Shown piece after piece: positions 1-5,749 of a DNA stretch of 7,920 nucleotides (its first letter is position 1; every line of letters begins with the position of its first letter). A program made the translations under genes and the position numbers. The notes below the pieces were generated by a model, which saw nothing but the letters and a program-made list of their open reading frames with translations, had not been told where the DNA came from and made no database searches. Location of the stretch: contig CATYUF010000065.1 in the NCBI GenBank assembly GCA_958413095.1, positions 1-7,920 of the forward strand, written 5' to 3'. The DNA is from an uncultured Clostridium sp. (GTDB lineage Bacteria; Bacillota; Clostridia; TANB77; CAG-508).

Positions 1-606
1 GCCTGCGTAGAAGCCGAACAGCCCAGAACGTGTTGAATATGGATATTTTAAATCATTACCTAAATAATTCCACGAATTATACCAACCATTTTTCCCAATT
101 GAAACTGCTGATGTACTACTTGATAATATGTCAATTTTTCTATCCTTTCCCGCATTATCTACAAGGCTTTTTCCATTTGTATAAACAGCTGATGATTTAT
201 CCATCTCTGCATAATTACTAATTAACCCAGATGTAAATGTTATTGTTTTTCCCCAATCCATAATTCCTGTTGCATTTCCATTCGTAGATAGATATTTTCT
301 TCCATCTATATCAATTTCAATTCCTTTATTTTGTCCAACTGTTGCTGTACCATATGCACTATTTGAAAAATAACTTACTGTTGCCCATTCTCCATTTGTT
401 GCCATATGAACATCTACATTTGTACTTTCAAGTCCTTGTCCTATATTTTTCATTTCTTTACTTATATTATAAAAGTCTGAAATACTTCTATTTGTAAATG
501 TGTTTCCTCCTTTTATTATTGCAACTGCTCCATATGATTTTACAGTTGTCAATAATATAAAAATTATACTAAGAATTAAAACTTTTATCTTTTTAAATTT
601 TTTCAT
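1..606 (-). CDS. Secreted surface protein, FGE/pilin-associated-like, 5' part only (runs off window)
   Basis: Reading the minus strand from ATG at 606 gives 202 uninterrupted codons to the window edge, so the C-terminus is missing. Residues 1-27 look like a signal peptide: basic MKKFKKIK, a hydrophobic stretch, then SYGA as a likely cleavage area. The mature part is Gly/Asn/Ser/Thr-rich. The motifs VHMATNGEWATVSYFS (66-81), STNGNATGIMDWG (107-119) and STRSGLFGFYAG (191-202) resemble, from memory, clostridial surface proteins with HMMKNSEWGAVAYL, TGNVYGIYDMSGG and C-terminal RGG/FxF segments, which recall the formylglycine-generating-enzyme-like fold. That family link is inference. An in-frame ATG at 618 is less likely because AAGGA abuts it directly; for 606 the AAGGA lies 12 nt upstream. 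The gene follows the pilin-like gene on the same strand after 137 bp with no U-tract terminator between, so cotranscription is possible. A secreted or cell-surface role is likely; molecular function is unknown. Confidence 0.8.
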   Translation of the reverse strand, partial: MKKFKKIKVLILSIIFILLTTVKSYGAVAIIKGGNTFTNRSISDFYNISKEMKNIGQGLESTNVDVHMATNGEWATVSYFSNSAYGTATVGQNKGIEIDIDGRKYLSTNGNATGIMDWGKTITFTSGLISNYAEMDKSSAVYTNGKSLVDNAGKDRKIDILSSSTSAVSIGKNGWYNSWNYLGNDLKYPYSTRSGLFGFYAG

Positions 607-635
607 ATTTATTATCATTCCTTGTTAATATATTT

Positions 636-663
636 AGGTTTTTAATAGGTTGCCTATAAACCT
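636..663 (-). other. Intergenic hairpin between the pilin-like gene and the downstream surface gene
   Basis: On the minus strand AGGTTT-ATAGG, loop CAA, CCTAT, a 3-nt TAA bulge, then AAACCT can form an 11-bp stem. It is not followed by a run of T, so it does not look like an intrinsic terminator. It could be an mRNA stability or processing element in a two-gene transcript; that role is inference. Confidence 0.4.
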
Positions 664-743
664 TAATTCTATTTTCTTTTATAAGGTAGAGAGTTATATA
701 AATAATCATTTTTTCTATTCTTATTTGCCCTCATCTCCTTAAT

Positions 744-1130
744 TTATTTTTCTATTGGTTCATATTTTGATACCCACATTCCTTTTTTGTTATTATCCAC
801 AAATGCTTCAGCAATAGAATATGTTTTTGGAATATCTTCACCATTTAACTTTTTATTATTAGGTGTAACTAAAAGGATATCCGTAGTATTACTTCCATTA
901 TTATGTGCATATCTTGGGAGCCATACCCACCATGTTTCTATTCCGTTTTCTACTACTTTTATGTTTGCCCAAACTTTATTTTTATAATCAAACCACAAGT
1001 TTTCTTTTGAAAATTTCTCTAAATCTTTTATTGTAGATAATTTTACTTCTTTTTCAAATTTTCCAGTTTTCTTATTATAAATTTCTATATATGTTTTTTC
1101 TCTATCAAAGCCTTCCAAATCTGGTGTTAC
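744..1130 (-). repeat. Module 3 of the prepilin-like protein
   Basis: Encodes residues about 490-617, from VTPDLEGF to the C-terminus, including ETWWVWLPRYAH and NNKKGMWVSKYEP. It shares with module 2 a 31-nt identical DNA tract (902-932 versus 1307-1337) and long flanking near-identity, indicating a fairly recent or homogenised duplication. Confidence 0.8.
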
Positions 1131-2597
1131 TGCATTTTCCGTTAAATTTTGAGAAATTGTTGTTGGCTCATATTTACTTACCCATATACCTTTCTTATTA
1201 TTTCCTTCAAATGCTCCTGCTACTTCATATGCATTTAATTCATTTCCATCAAATGTTTTATTATTTATATCTATAAATTTTACTTCTGTATTATTTGAGC
1301 CACTACTATGTGCATATCTTGGGAGCCATACCCACCAGGTTTCTACTCCATTTTCTACTACTTTTATATTGGCCCAAATCTTATTATCATAATCAAACCA
1401 CAAATTATTTTTTGAAAACTCAGTTAAATTATTTACTTCTGAAGCTTTTACTTCTTTTTCAAATTTTCCAGTTTCTTTATTATAAATTTCCATATATGTG
1501 TTTTCTTTGTTGAAATTTGATATATCAGGAATATAATAACTATAATATGATGGATCTGCTTGTACTTTATAAGTTGGCTCATACTTACTTATCCATATTC
1601 CCTTTTTATCATTTCCTTCAAATGCAGGAGCTATTTGATAATTTGTTTCAGGTGTATCTTGTGTTTGTACAAATTTTATTTCAGTTGTTGTAGTTCCTGT
1701 AGCATTTGTAAATGTATATCTTGGTATCCAAGTCCAATTAGTTTCTACACTTCCACTTTTTATTCTTATATTTGCCCATATTTTATTCTCATAATCATAT
1801 AATACATATTCATTATTGTTTTCTACAAATTTATTTGGTTTTCCTTTTTCAATCCAATTTTCTACAGGCATAAAATATTCTTCTGTTAAATTTCCATTTT
1901 GTAACTTATAAAATACTAAATCTGTTACTTCTTGACCTAATCCATTTAAATCTGGTTCATAATAACTTATATTTCCTACTTTTTTAAATTCTACATCATA
2001 TTTTATTTTTGTATAATTTTTATTTTGATTTTTATTTCTCTCTCCTCCGTTTTTTAGGAAATCTAATTCTTCAACACTATGTACTTTATATTTTCCTATT
2101 CCTGTTTTTTTCAATTTATATACAATGTCTGTCTCAGAATTATATACGTATTTTTCTTTTCCTTTCTTACTTCCTATATCTTCATTTTCTATATAAAATA
2201 AATAGTCTATGTCTCCATTTTCATTTAATATTAATTTATCAAACATTTCTTCAATATAATAGTCTGTTGGTTTATTTATTTCTATGTCATAATTTCCCCA
2301 ATATATTATTTCTTTTTTTAATGTTATTTCCCATTTCTTAGCTTTTTCTATTTCTACTTTATTCATCTTTGTTGTTGTTTCTTTTGTATCCATTTGTTTT
2401 TCTGATAGATACATATCTACCATTTCTCTTACCTGGGACATTTCTGTTCTAAATGATGCTTCTTGTGCCATTGTAATTATTCCATTGTCCCCTGTCAGCA
2501 TTGCTATTGATACTCCTGCTAAGATTAATAACACAATTATTGTAATTACCAAAGCTATTAATGTAATTCCCTTTGCTTGTTTCAATTTTTCTACCAT
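744..2597 (-). CDS. Prepilin-like surface protein with three C-terminal WVWLPRY/GIWVSKYEP modules
   Basis: A 617-residue protein starting at ATG 2597, chosen because GGAAAGGAG (2611-2603) sits 5 nt upstream; a TTG eight codons earlier lies before this site. Residues 1-10 (MVEKLKQAKG) are a short basic type III leader ending in Gly, followed by the hydrophobic helix ITLIALVITIIVLLILAGVS. This is a type IV prepilin N-terminus that a PilD-type peptidase could cleave after Gly10; the usual Glu at +5 is Ala. Residues about 35-200 are charged and Lys-rich with no recognised domain. Then three related modules of ~130 residues follow (about 212-342, 355-479, 490-617). Each has a PD-L/I segment, a W-ANI strand, W(V/T)W(L/I)PRY and an AFEGN-KKG-WVSKYEP ending; modules 2 and 3 are closest. 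The protein ends right after KYEPIEK. It is probably anchored to or assembled on the surface as a pseudopilin-like or modular adhesin protein; ligand and assembly system are not visible here. Confidence 0.85.
   Translation of the reverse strand: MVEKLKQAKGITLIALVITIIVLLILAGVSIAMLTGDNGIITMAQEASFRTEMSQVREMVDMYLSEKQMDTKETTTKMNKVEIEKAKKWEITLKKEIIYWGNYDIEINKPTDYYIEEMFDKLILNENGDIDYLFYIENEDIGSKKGKEKYVYNSETDIVYKLKKTGIGKYKVHSVEELDFLKNGGERNKNQNKNYTKIKYDVEFKKVGNISYYEPDLNGLGQEVTDLVFYKLQNGNLTEEYFMPVENWIEKGKPNKFVENNNEYVLYDYENKIWANIRIKSGSVETNWTWIPRYTFTNATGTTTTEIKFVQTQDTPETNYQIAPAFEGNDKKGIWISKYEPTYKVQADPSYYSYYIPDISNFNKENTYMEIYNKETGKFEKEVKASEVNNLTEFSKNNLWFDYDNKIWANIKVVENGVETWWVWLPRYAHSSGSNNTEVKFIDINNKTFDGNELNAYEVAGAFEGNNKKGIWVSKYEPTTISQNLTENAVTPDLEGFDREKTYIEIYNKKTGKFEKEVKLSTIKDLEKFSKENLWFDYKNKVWANIKVVENGIETWWVWLPRYAHNNGSNTTDILLVTPNNKKLNGEDIPKTYSIAEAFVDNNKKGMWVSKYEPIEK
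1161..1535 (-). repeat. Module 2 of the prepilin-like protein
   Basis: Encodes residues about 355-479, from YIPDISNF through GKFEKEVK, NLWFDY, KIWANIKVVENG, ETWWVWLPRYAH and AFEGNNKKGIWVSKYEPT. The offset to module 3 is 405 bp at the 31-nt identical tract, exactly 135 codons. Confidence 0.8.
1572..1964 (-). repeat. Module 1 of the prepilin-like protein, the most diverged copy
   Basis: Encodes residues about 212-342: YYEPDLNGLGQ, NKIWANIRIKSGSVETNWTWIPRYTF and AFEGNDKKGIWISKYEPT. It keeps the same order of landmarks as modules 2 and 3 but is diverged, including WTWIPRY in place of WVWLPRY and a different EIYN/KFEKEVK region, so it is the older copy. Confidence 0.7.
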
Positions 2598-2602
2598 TTT
2601 TT

Positions 2603-2611
2603 CTCCTTTCC
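2603..2611 (-). promoter_or_regulatory. Ribosome binding site that sets the prepilin-like start
   Basis: GGAAAGGAG on the minus strand, 5 nt before ATG 2597. It lies inside the N-terminal extension that a TTG start at 2621 would give, which argues for the ATG. I see no good sigma-A promoter between this site and the terminator at 2687-2740; the best pair (TTCAAC, 17 nt, CACAAT) matches consensus poorly. Confidence 0.75.
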
Positions 2612-2686
2612 TTTTTATCAAATTTAAAATTAATAATTGTGTGCATTTTTATTTCTAAGTTGAATAAAATGCCATTTTCTAAGACT

Positions 2687-2740
2687 AAAAAAGATAGCAA
2701 TAAAAACCTGTTTATTTCAGGCTTTTATGCTATCTTTTTT
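2687..2740 (-). terminator. Strong intrinsic terminator in the leader of the prepilin-like gene
   Basis: On the minus strand the 5' arm (2740-2718) begins with six A, then GATAGCATAAAAGCCTG; the loop is AAATAAA; the 3' arm (2710-2687) ends TATCTTTTTT. The stem is about 23 bp with one bulged U and one G-U pair. The odd pair is G-U in minus-strand RNA but A-C in plus-strand RNA, favouring minus-strand use, although A and T runs on both sides could allow both directions. It lies 28 nt after the stop of the 22-codon ORF and about 90 nt before the prepilin-like start. It may end the short transcript, act as an attenuator for the pilin-like gene, or stop readthrough from gltX-DUF951. Confidence 0.85.
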
Positions 2741-2768
2741 ATTGTATATATTAAATTTTTACTTCTAT

Positions 2769-2837
2769 CTATTTTTGTAAAGTATAACTCTCTCTCTCTC
2801 TCTCTCTCTCTACAGTTTCAAGGCTTTCAGCTATCAT
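2769..2837 (-). CDS. Short leader ORF (22 codons) containing an (AG)12 tract
   Basis: The minus-strand ATG at 2837 is preceded by AAAAGGAG with ideal 9-nt spacing and by a sigma-A promoter about 40 bp upstream. The peptide starts MIAESLETV, continues with alternating Glu-Arg from the AG repeat, and ends SYTLQK before TAG. An earlier ATG at 2845 is only 1 nt from GGAG and stops after three codons, so it is rejected. Changing the repeat by one unit changes the reading frame: with 11 units the ORF would be 36 codons and stop at TAA 2727-2725 inside the terminator; with 13 it would be 24 codons and stop just before it. It may be a leader peptide controlling the downstream gene, or a phase-variable small protein. 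I do not recognise a family, and translation is predicted only from the signals. Confidence 0.5.
   Translation of the reverse strand: MIAESLETVERERERESYTLQK
2788..2811 (-). repeat. Perfect dinucleotide repeat, (AG)12 on the minus strand
   Basis: Twenty-four consecutive bases of pure CT on the plus strand. Perfect dinucleotide tracts of this length are uncommon in bacterial genomes and are typical slipped-strand mutation sites in contingency loci of other bacteria. It lies within the short ORF at 2769-2837, so each unit gained or lost shifts that frame. Confidence 0.95.
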
Positions 2838-2877
2838 TTTAACATTCTCCTTTTCTTCTTTTGTTTCTCATATATTA

Positions 2878-2907
2878 TATATATCATTATTCATTAGAAT
2901 TTGTCAA
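2878..2907 (-). promoter_or_regulatory. Sigma-A promoter for the leader ORF, reading toward the prepilin-like gene
   Basis: Minus strand: consensus -35 TTGACA (2907-2902), 18-nt spacer, -10 TATATA (2883-2878) preceded by TGA, an extended -10. Transcription would start near 2871, giving about 34 nt of leader before the ATG at 2837. It is the best promoter upstream of the prepilin-like gene. A second TTGACA at 2951-2946 has no suitable -10 at normal spacing. Confidence 0.7.
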
Positions 2908-3039
2908 TAATAAAATATTAAAAATCACTTTATATAATGTTGTTGTGTCAATGATGTGAAACAAAAATATATAAAAATTTAATCTATATATAACAAATCG
3001 TAATATTCTCATTATCATAAAAAGTATTTTTTATTTATC

Positions 3040-3231
3040 TTACAATCCTTCGGCTTTTTTCTCTATTTTGGTAATTACTTTTTTCGCTTTTTCTCTTGGT
3101 AAAATAACAACATGTCCACATCCTAGGCACTTTAATTTGAAATCCACACCTATTCTTGTTATTTCCCACAATTTACTTCCACAGGGGTGCTGCTTTTTAG
3201 TTCTTACAATATCTCCTATATTGTATTCCAT
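3040..3231 (-). CDS. DUF951 family small protein (YyzM-like)
   Basis: A complete 63-residue protein, the usual length for DUF951 proteins of Firmicutes. It has the family pattern: an N-terminal IGDIVRTKKQHPCGSKLWEI segment, then GVDFKLKCLGCGHVVILPR, then a Lys-rich tail. Cys17, Cys35 and Cys38 with nearby His15 and His40 could bind a metal; that is inference, as is the nucleic-acid-binding role suggested by the basic composition. ATG 3231 follows AAAGGTAGG. The gene lies 82 bp downstream of gltX on the same strand with no clear promoter or terminator between, so it is probably the last gene of a gltX transcript. Only a weak all-AT hairpin follows it. The precise function of the family is unknown. 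Confidence 0.85.
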   Translation of the reverse strand: MEYNIGDIVRTKKQHPCGSKLWEITRIGVDFKLKCLGCGHVVILPREKAKKVITKIEKKAEGL

Positions 3232-3313
3232 ACTTTATACCTACCTTTATAATATTTTATCTGACTTATTGTTATTTTATTTATTATTAGTGTTTATGCT
3301 ATTATTTTTTAAT

Positions 3314-4963
3314 TTATTTCATTGCCATTTTTAATCTTTTCTCTATACTAACTTTTCCTAAAACTTTCATTATTTCATACATATCTGGTGTATTTGTTCT
3401 TCCTGTTAATGCAACTCTTATAACAGTACTTACATCACCAACATGGGCTTTGTATGCTTCTGGATTTGCTTTAAATTCTTTTACTTCTTTTGCATATCCT
3501 AATTCACCTGATAATTCTTTTATTTTATCAAACCATTCTTGTTTATCATCGTTTTCGTTGTAATATTTTTCTAAATAAAGTTCTAATATTTTATTAATAT
3601 CTTCTTTTTCATTTATAACTTGATATGGATATTCTTGTTCTTTATTTAAAAATTTCTCATCATACATATATTCAATATTTTCTTTTACTTCTGACCATTT
3701 TGAAATATCTTTTCTTGGCTTTTTATTTCCTCTTTCAATTGAAAATATATTTAAAGCATATTCTTTATCTTTTAACATTTCTTTTAATTCATTATCATAT
3801 TTATTTGCCCATTCTAAAGATTTTTCATATACCTCTTCTGCTGTAAACATTGATATTACTGTTTTTCCAACATCAAGTAATTTAATCATATCAAATAAAG
3901 CTCCACTTACACTCATTTTATTTAATTGTAATTCAAATTCTTCTATCGATTTTTCTTTATTTGCTCTTCTCCAATTCTCAAAATTTGAATTTGCTATATT
4001 CATTAAATACTCTTTTACAGCTTCTTCTGGTATTCCTTCTTCGTCATAATAACTTACTGCTGCTTCTGAATCTTTTCTTTTACTTAATTTTCTTTTATTT
4101 CCATTATCATTTTTCATAATTGGTGCAATATGTGCATATTTTGGTGCTTTAAATCCTAATTCATGGAATAATTGTAAATGAAGTGGTACAGATGATAACC
4201 ATTCATCTCCTCTTATTACATGTGTTGTTCTCATTAAATGGTCGTCTATTGCATGTGCAAAATGATATGTTGGTAATCCATCGGCTTTTATAATTACTAT
4301 ATCTTGGTCATTTTCTGGAAAATCAACATTTCCTTTTATTACATCATGATGTTTTATTTTTCTATCTTCTCTTCCTGGAGATTTAAATCTAATTATATAT
4401 TTTTCTCCATTTTCAATTCTTTTTATTGCTTCTTCTACTGTCACATTTCTGCACTTTGCCCATACTCCATAATATCCTGGTCTTATTTTTGCCGCTTCTT
4501 GTTTAGCTCTTATTTCTTCTACATCTTCTGGAGTACAGAAACATGGATATGCTTTACCTTGACTTATTAAGTATTTTGCATAACTTTGATATATTTCTTT
4601 TCTTTGTGATTGTCTATATGGTCCATAATTTCCTTTTCCTTCTGTTTCTGAAACCATACCTTCATCTGGAATTATTCCAAAATCATTTAATGCTTGTACT
4701 ATTCCTGTTATTCCATTTTCAACTTCTCTTTTTTGGTCTGTGTCTTCAACTCTTAAAAAGAATACTCCATCAGTTTGAGTAGCTGATTTTCTTGCAATTA
4801 CTGATTGATATAATCCACCTATATGCACAAACCCAGTTGGACTAGGTGCAAATCTTGTTACTATTGCTCCTTCTTTTAAATTTCTTTCTGGATATTTTTC
4901 TTCATAATATGATATTTCTTTTGCATCTGGAAATATTAAGTTTGCTAAATCTTTATAATCCAT
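3314..4963 (-). CDS. gltX: Glutamyl-tRNA synthetase
   Basis: A 549-residue class I aminoacyl-tRNA synthetase that charges tRNA-Glu with glutamate in the cytosol using ATP. The HIGH-type motif is HIGG at 47-50 in FAPSPTGFVHIGG; FLRVEDTD is at 69-76; GPYRQSQR at 114-121; CFC at 141-143 is a possible zinc-binding pair; GLPTYHFAHAIDDH at 229-242; HVIRGDEWLSS at 248-258; and the KMSKS motif is KLSKR at 292-296. Residues from about 310 form the mainly helical anticodon-binding part. It is longer than the ~480 residues of Bacillus GltX, matching the ~550-residue form I associate with Clostridia. In bacteria lacking GlnRS such enzymes also charge tRNA-Gln for GatCAB; whether this one does cannot be read here. 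ATG 4963 follows AGGAGAG at 7-nt spacing. A 31-nt leader leaves no room for a T-box. Confidence 0.97.
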   Translation of the reverse strand: MDYKDLANLIFPDAKEISYYEEKYPERNLKEGAIVTRFAPSPTGFVHIGGLYQSVIARKSATQTDGVFFLRVEDTDQKREVENGITGIVQALNDFGIIPDEGMVSETEGKGNYGPYRQSQRKEIYQSYAKYLISQGKAYPCFCTPEDVEEIRAKQEAAKIRPGYYGVWAKCRNVTVEEAIKRIENGEKYIIRFKSPGREDRKIKHHDVIKGNVDFPENDQDIVIIKADGLPTYHFAHAIDDHLMRTTHVIRGDEWLSSVPLHLQLFHELGFKAPKYAHIAPIMKNDNGNKRKLSKRKDSEAAVSYYDEEGIPEEAVKEYLMNIANSNFENWRRANKEKSIEEFELQLNKMSVSGALFDMIKLLDVGKTVISMFTAEEVYEKSLEWANKYDNELKEMLKDKEYALNIFSIERGNKKPRKDISKWSEVKENIEYMYDEKFLNKEQEYPYQVINEKEDINKILELYLEKYYNENDDKQEWFDKIKELSGELGYAKEVKEFKANPEAYKAHVGDVSTVIRVALTGRTNTPDMYEIMKVLGKVSIEKRLKMAMK

Positions 4964-5000
4964 TATTTATCTCTCCTCTTTTTTCTTTTTTACTTTTGCA

Positions 5001-5029
5001 ATTATATCAAATTTTTGCCTATATTACAA
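5001..5029 (-). promoter_or_regulatory. Sigma-A promoter of gltX
   Basis: Minus strand: -35 TTGTAA (5029-5024), 17-nt spacer, perfect -10 TATAAT (5006-5001) preceded by TGA as an extended -10. The start point would be near 4994, about 31 nt before the gltX ATG. Confidence 0.8.
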
Positions 5030-5077
5030 GTTTTAAATAGCCATTATTTCTTTTTCTTTCTGCCACTCTAATATTAT

Positions 5078-5102
5078 TTATAGGAAATGCACTATCCTAT
5101 AA
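5078..5102. other. Hairpin upstream of gltX: TTATAGGA / TCCTATAA
   Basis: An 8-bp perfect inverted repeat with a 9-nt loop (AATGCACTA). It lies between the toxin gene and the gltX promoter. No T run follows on either strand, so it is a weak terminator candidate; it could be a protein-binding site. Confidence 0.35.
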
Positions 5103-5106
5103 CTTT

Positions 5107-5163
5107 AAACAGAAATACACTTTATATAATAAATATTTATTACTATATAAAGTGTATTTGTTT
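5107..5163 (-). terminator. Large AT-rich palindrome after the toxin-antitoxin operon, probable terminator
   Basis: A 57-bp near-perfect inverted repeat: AAAC and AAATACACTTTATATA pair with TATATAAAGTGTATTTGTTT, with an AG bulge in the left arm and an AT-only inner palindrome around 5134/5135. It lies 50 bp after the toxin stop codon. On the minus strand the stem runs into TTTCTGTTT, a moderate U-rich tail, so termination of the toxin mRNA is plausible. The same inverted-repeat form would also suit a small palindromic element. Confidence 0.5.
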
Positions 5164-5213
5164 AATTTATATTCTTTATCTTCTATATTTAACCAAGTAA
5201 TTATTTGCTTTCT

Positions 5214-5480
5214 TTAATTATATATTTCTCTTCTATGTCCCACTTCTAATACTAAAACTATAATTTCTTGATCATTAATTTCACATAATACTCTATAATC
5301 TCCAATTCGATATCTCCACTGTCCTGACTTATTTTCTACAAGTCCTTTTCCATGTATCCTAGGGTTTTCACAGCCTTCTATATTTTTTTCTAACCATCCA
5401 ATTATTAGTGATGCTATATGCTTATCTATTTTTTTCAGTTGCTTTTTGGCTTTATCTGTGAATACTACATTATATCTCAT
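5214..5480 (-). CDS. RelE/ParE-superfamily toxin of a type II toxin-antitoxin system
   Basis: An 88-residue protein, normal length for the RelE fold. The N-terminus MRYNVVFTDKAKKQLKKIDK is the usual first strand and helix; IHGKGLVENKSGQWRYRIGDYRVLCEI (42-68) is the central signature, followed by IIVLVLEVGHRREIYN at the C-terminus. Arg56, Arg58, Arg63, His82, Arg83, Arg84 and Tyr87 are candidates for the RNA-contacting and catalytic residues known in RelE-type mRNA interferases. Whether it cuts ribosomal mRNA (RelE) or acts on gyrase (ParE) cannot be settled by eye, but the RYRIGDYRV motif and basic C-terminus favour RelE. Its ATG overlaps the antitoxin stop by 4 bp (ATGA), indicating translational coupling. 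All motifs appear intact, so it is probably functional. Confidence 0.9.
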   Translation of the reverse strand: MRYNVVFTDKAKKQLKKIDKHIASLIIGWLEKNIEGCENPRIHGKGLVENKSGQWRYRIGDYRVLCEINDQEIIVLVLEVGHRREIYN

Positions 5481-5698
5481 TGTAGTTCCAACTCCTCTTT
5501 GATTTCTTCTATTGTATATGTTTTAGGGTTCTTCTTATATTCTTCCATTGCCTTTTTATAACATTCCAAGTCATATTCATTTTCTATTTTTTCTATTACT
5601 GCATTTCTTACTAAATCTGATAAAGAAATATTATTCATTTCTGCATATGCCTTTATTAATTCTGTTTCTTTATCATTTAATCTTACTGAAATAGTCAT
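5477..5698 (-). CDS. Ribbon-helix-helix antitoxin (RelB/DUF6290-like)
   Basis: A 73-residue protein. Residues 2-8 (TISVRLN) are the DNA-binding beta strand of a ribbon-helix-helix dimer, followed by helix KETELIKAYAEMNN and the second helix SLSDLVRNAVIEKIENEYD. The Glu/Lys-rich tail (about 44-73) would wrap and neutralise the toxin. It is the first gene of the operon, with GGGAG 8 nt before ATG 5698. The N-terminal domain would bind the inverted repeat on its own promoter, as is typical of these systems. Antitoxin degradation frees the toxin, a family property not shown here. Confidence 0.88.
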   Translation of the reverse strand: MTISVRLNDKETELIKAYAEMNNISLSDLVRNAVIEKIENEYDLECYKKAMEEYKKNPKTYTIEEIKEELELQ

Positions 5699-5720
5699 AA
5701 TATCAACTCCCTTCTTTTAT

Positions 5721-5749
5721 ATTGTAATACAATGTATTACAATTGTCAA
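5721..5749 (-). promoter_or_regulatory. Toxin-antitoxin promoter with overlapping operator palindrome
   Basis: Minus strand: consensus -35 TTGACA (5749-5744), 17-nt spacer, -10 TACAAT (5726-5721). The spacer and -10 together are exactly a 23-bp perfect palindrome (5721-5743): ATTGTAATACA, one central base, TGTATTACAAT. A ribbon-helix-helix antitoxin bound here would block RNA polymerase, giving autorepression. The operator assignment is inference from position and symmetry. Confidence 0.85.

Noticed and set aside
669..734. 21-codon minus-strand ORF starting within AAGGAGATG just after the pilin-like stop
   Set aside because: The SD-like AAGGAG directly abuts the ATG with no spacing, and no other start codon lies at a workable distance; it looks like an orphan SD-like sequence.
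619..743. Cyclic-di-GMP riboswitch in front of the truncated surface gene
   Set aside because: Such riboswitches precede some clostridial pilus genes, but the gap is short and none of the conserved GEMM motifs is present; only a simple hairpin is seen.
2640..2686. Possible promoter TTCAAC-17-CACAAT directly before the pilin-like gene
   Set aside because: Only 3 of 6 and 4 of 6 matches to sigma-A hexamers, which is not more than expected in AT-rich DNA.
2449..2700. 83-codon minus-strand ORF overlapping the pilin-like start in another frame
   Set aside because: It covers the terminator and is a frame-shifted shadow of the prepilin leader; it has no suitable ribosome binding site.
2927..2939. 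13-bp string CACTTTATATAAT shared with 5118-5130 as a dispersed repeat
   Set aside because: Only one other copy, low complexity, and no shared flanks; it could easily be chance at this base composition.
4964..5213. T-box or other riboswitch leader for gltX
   Set aside because: The predicted leader is only about 31 nt, and no specifier stem or T-box sequence is seen.
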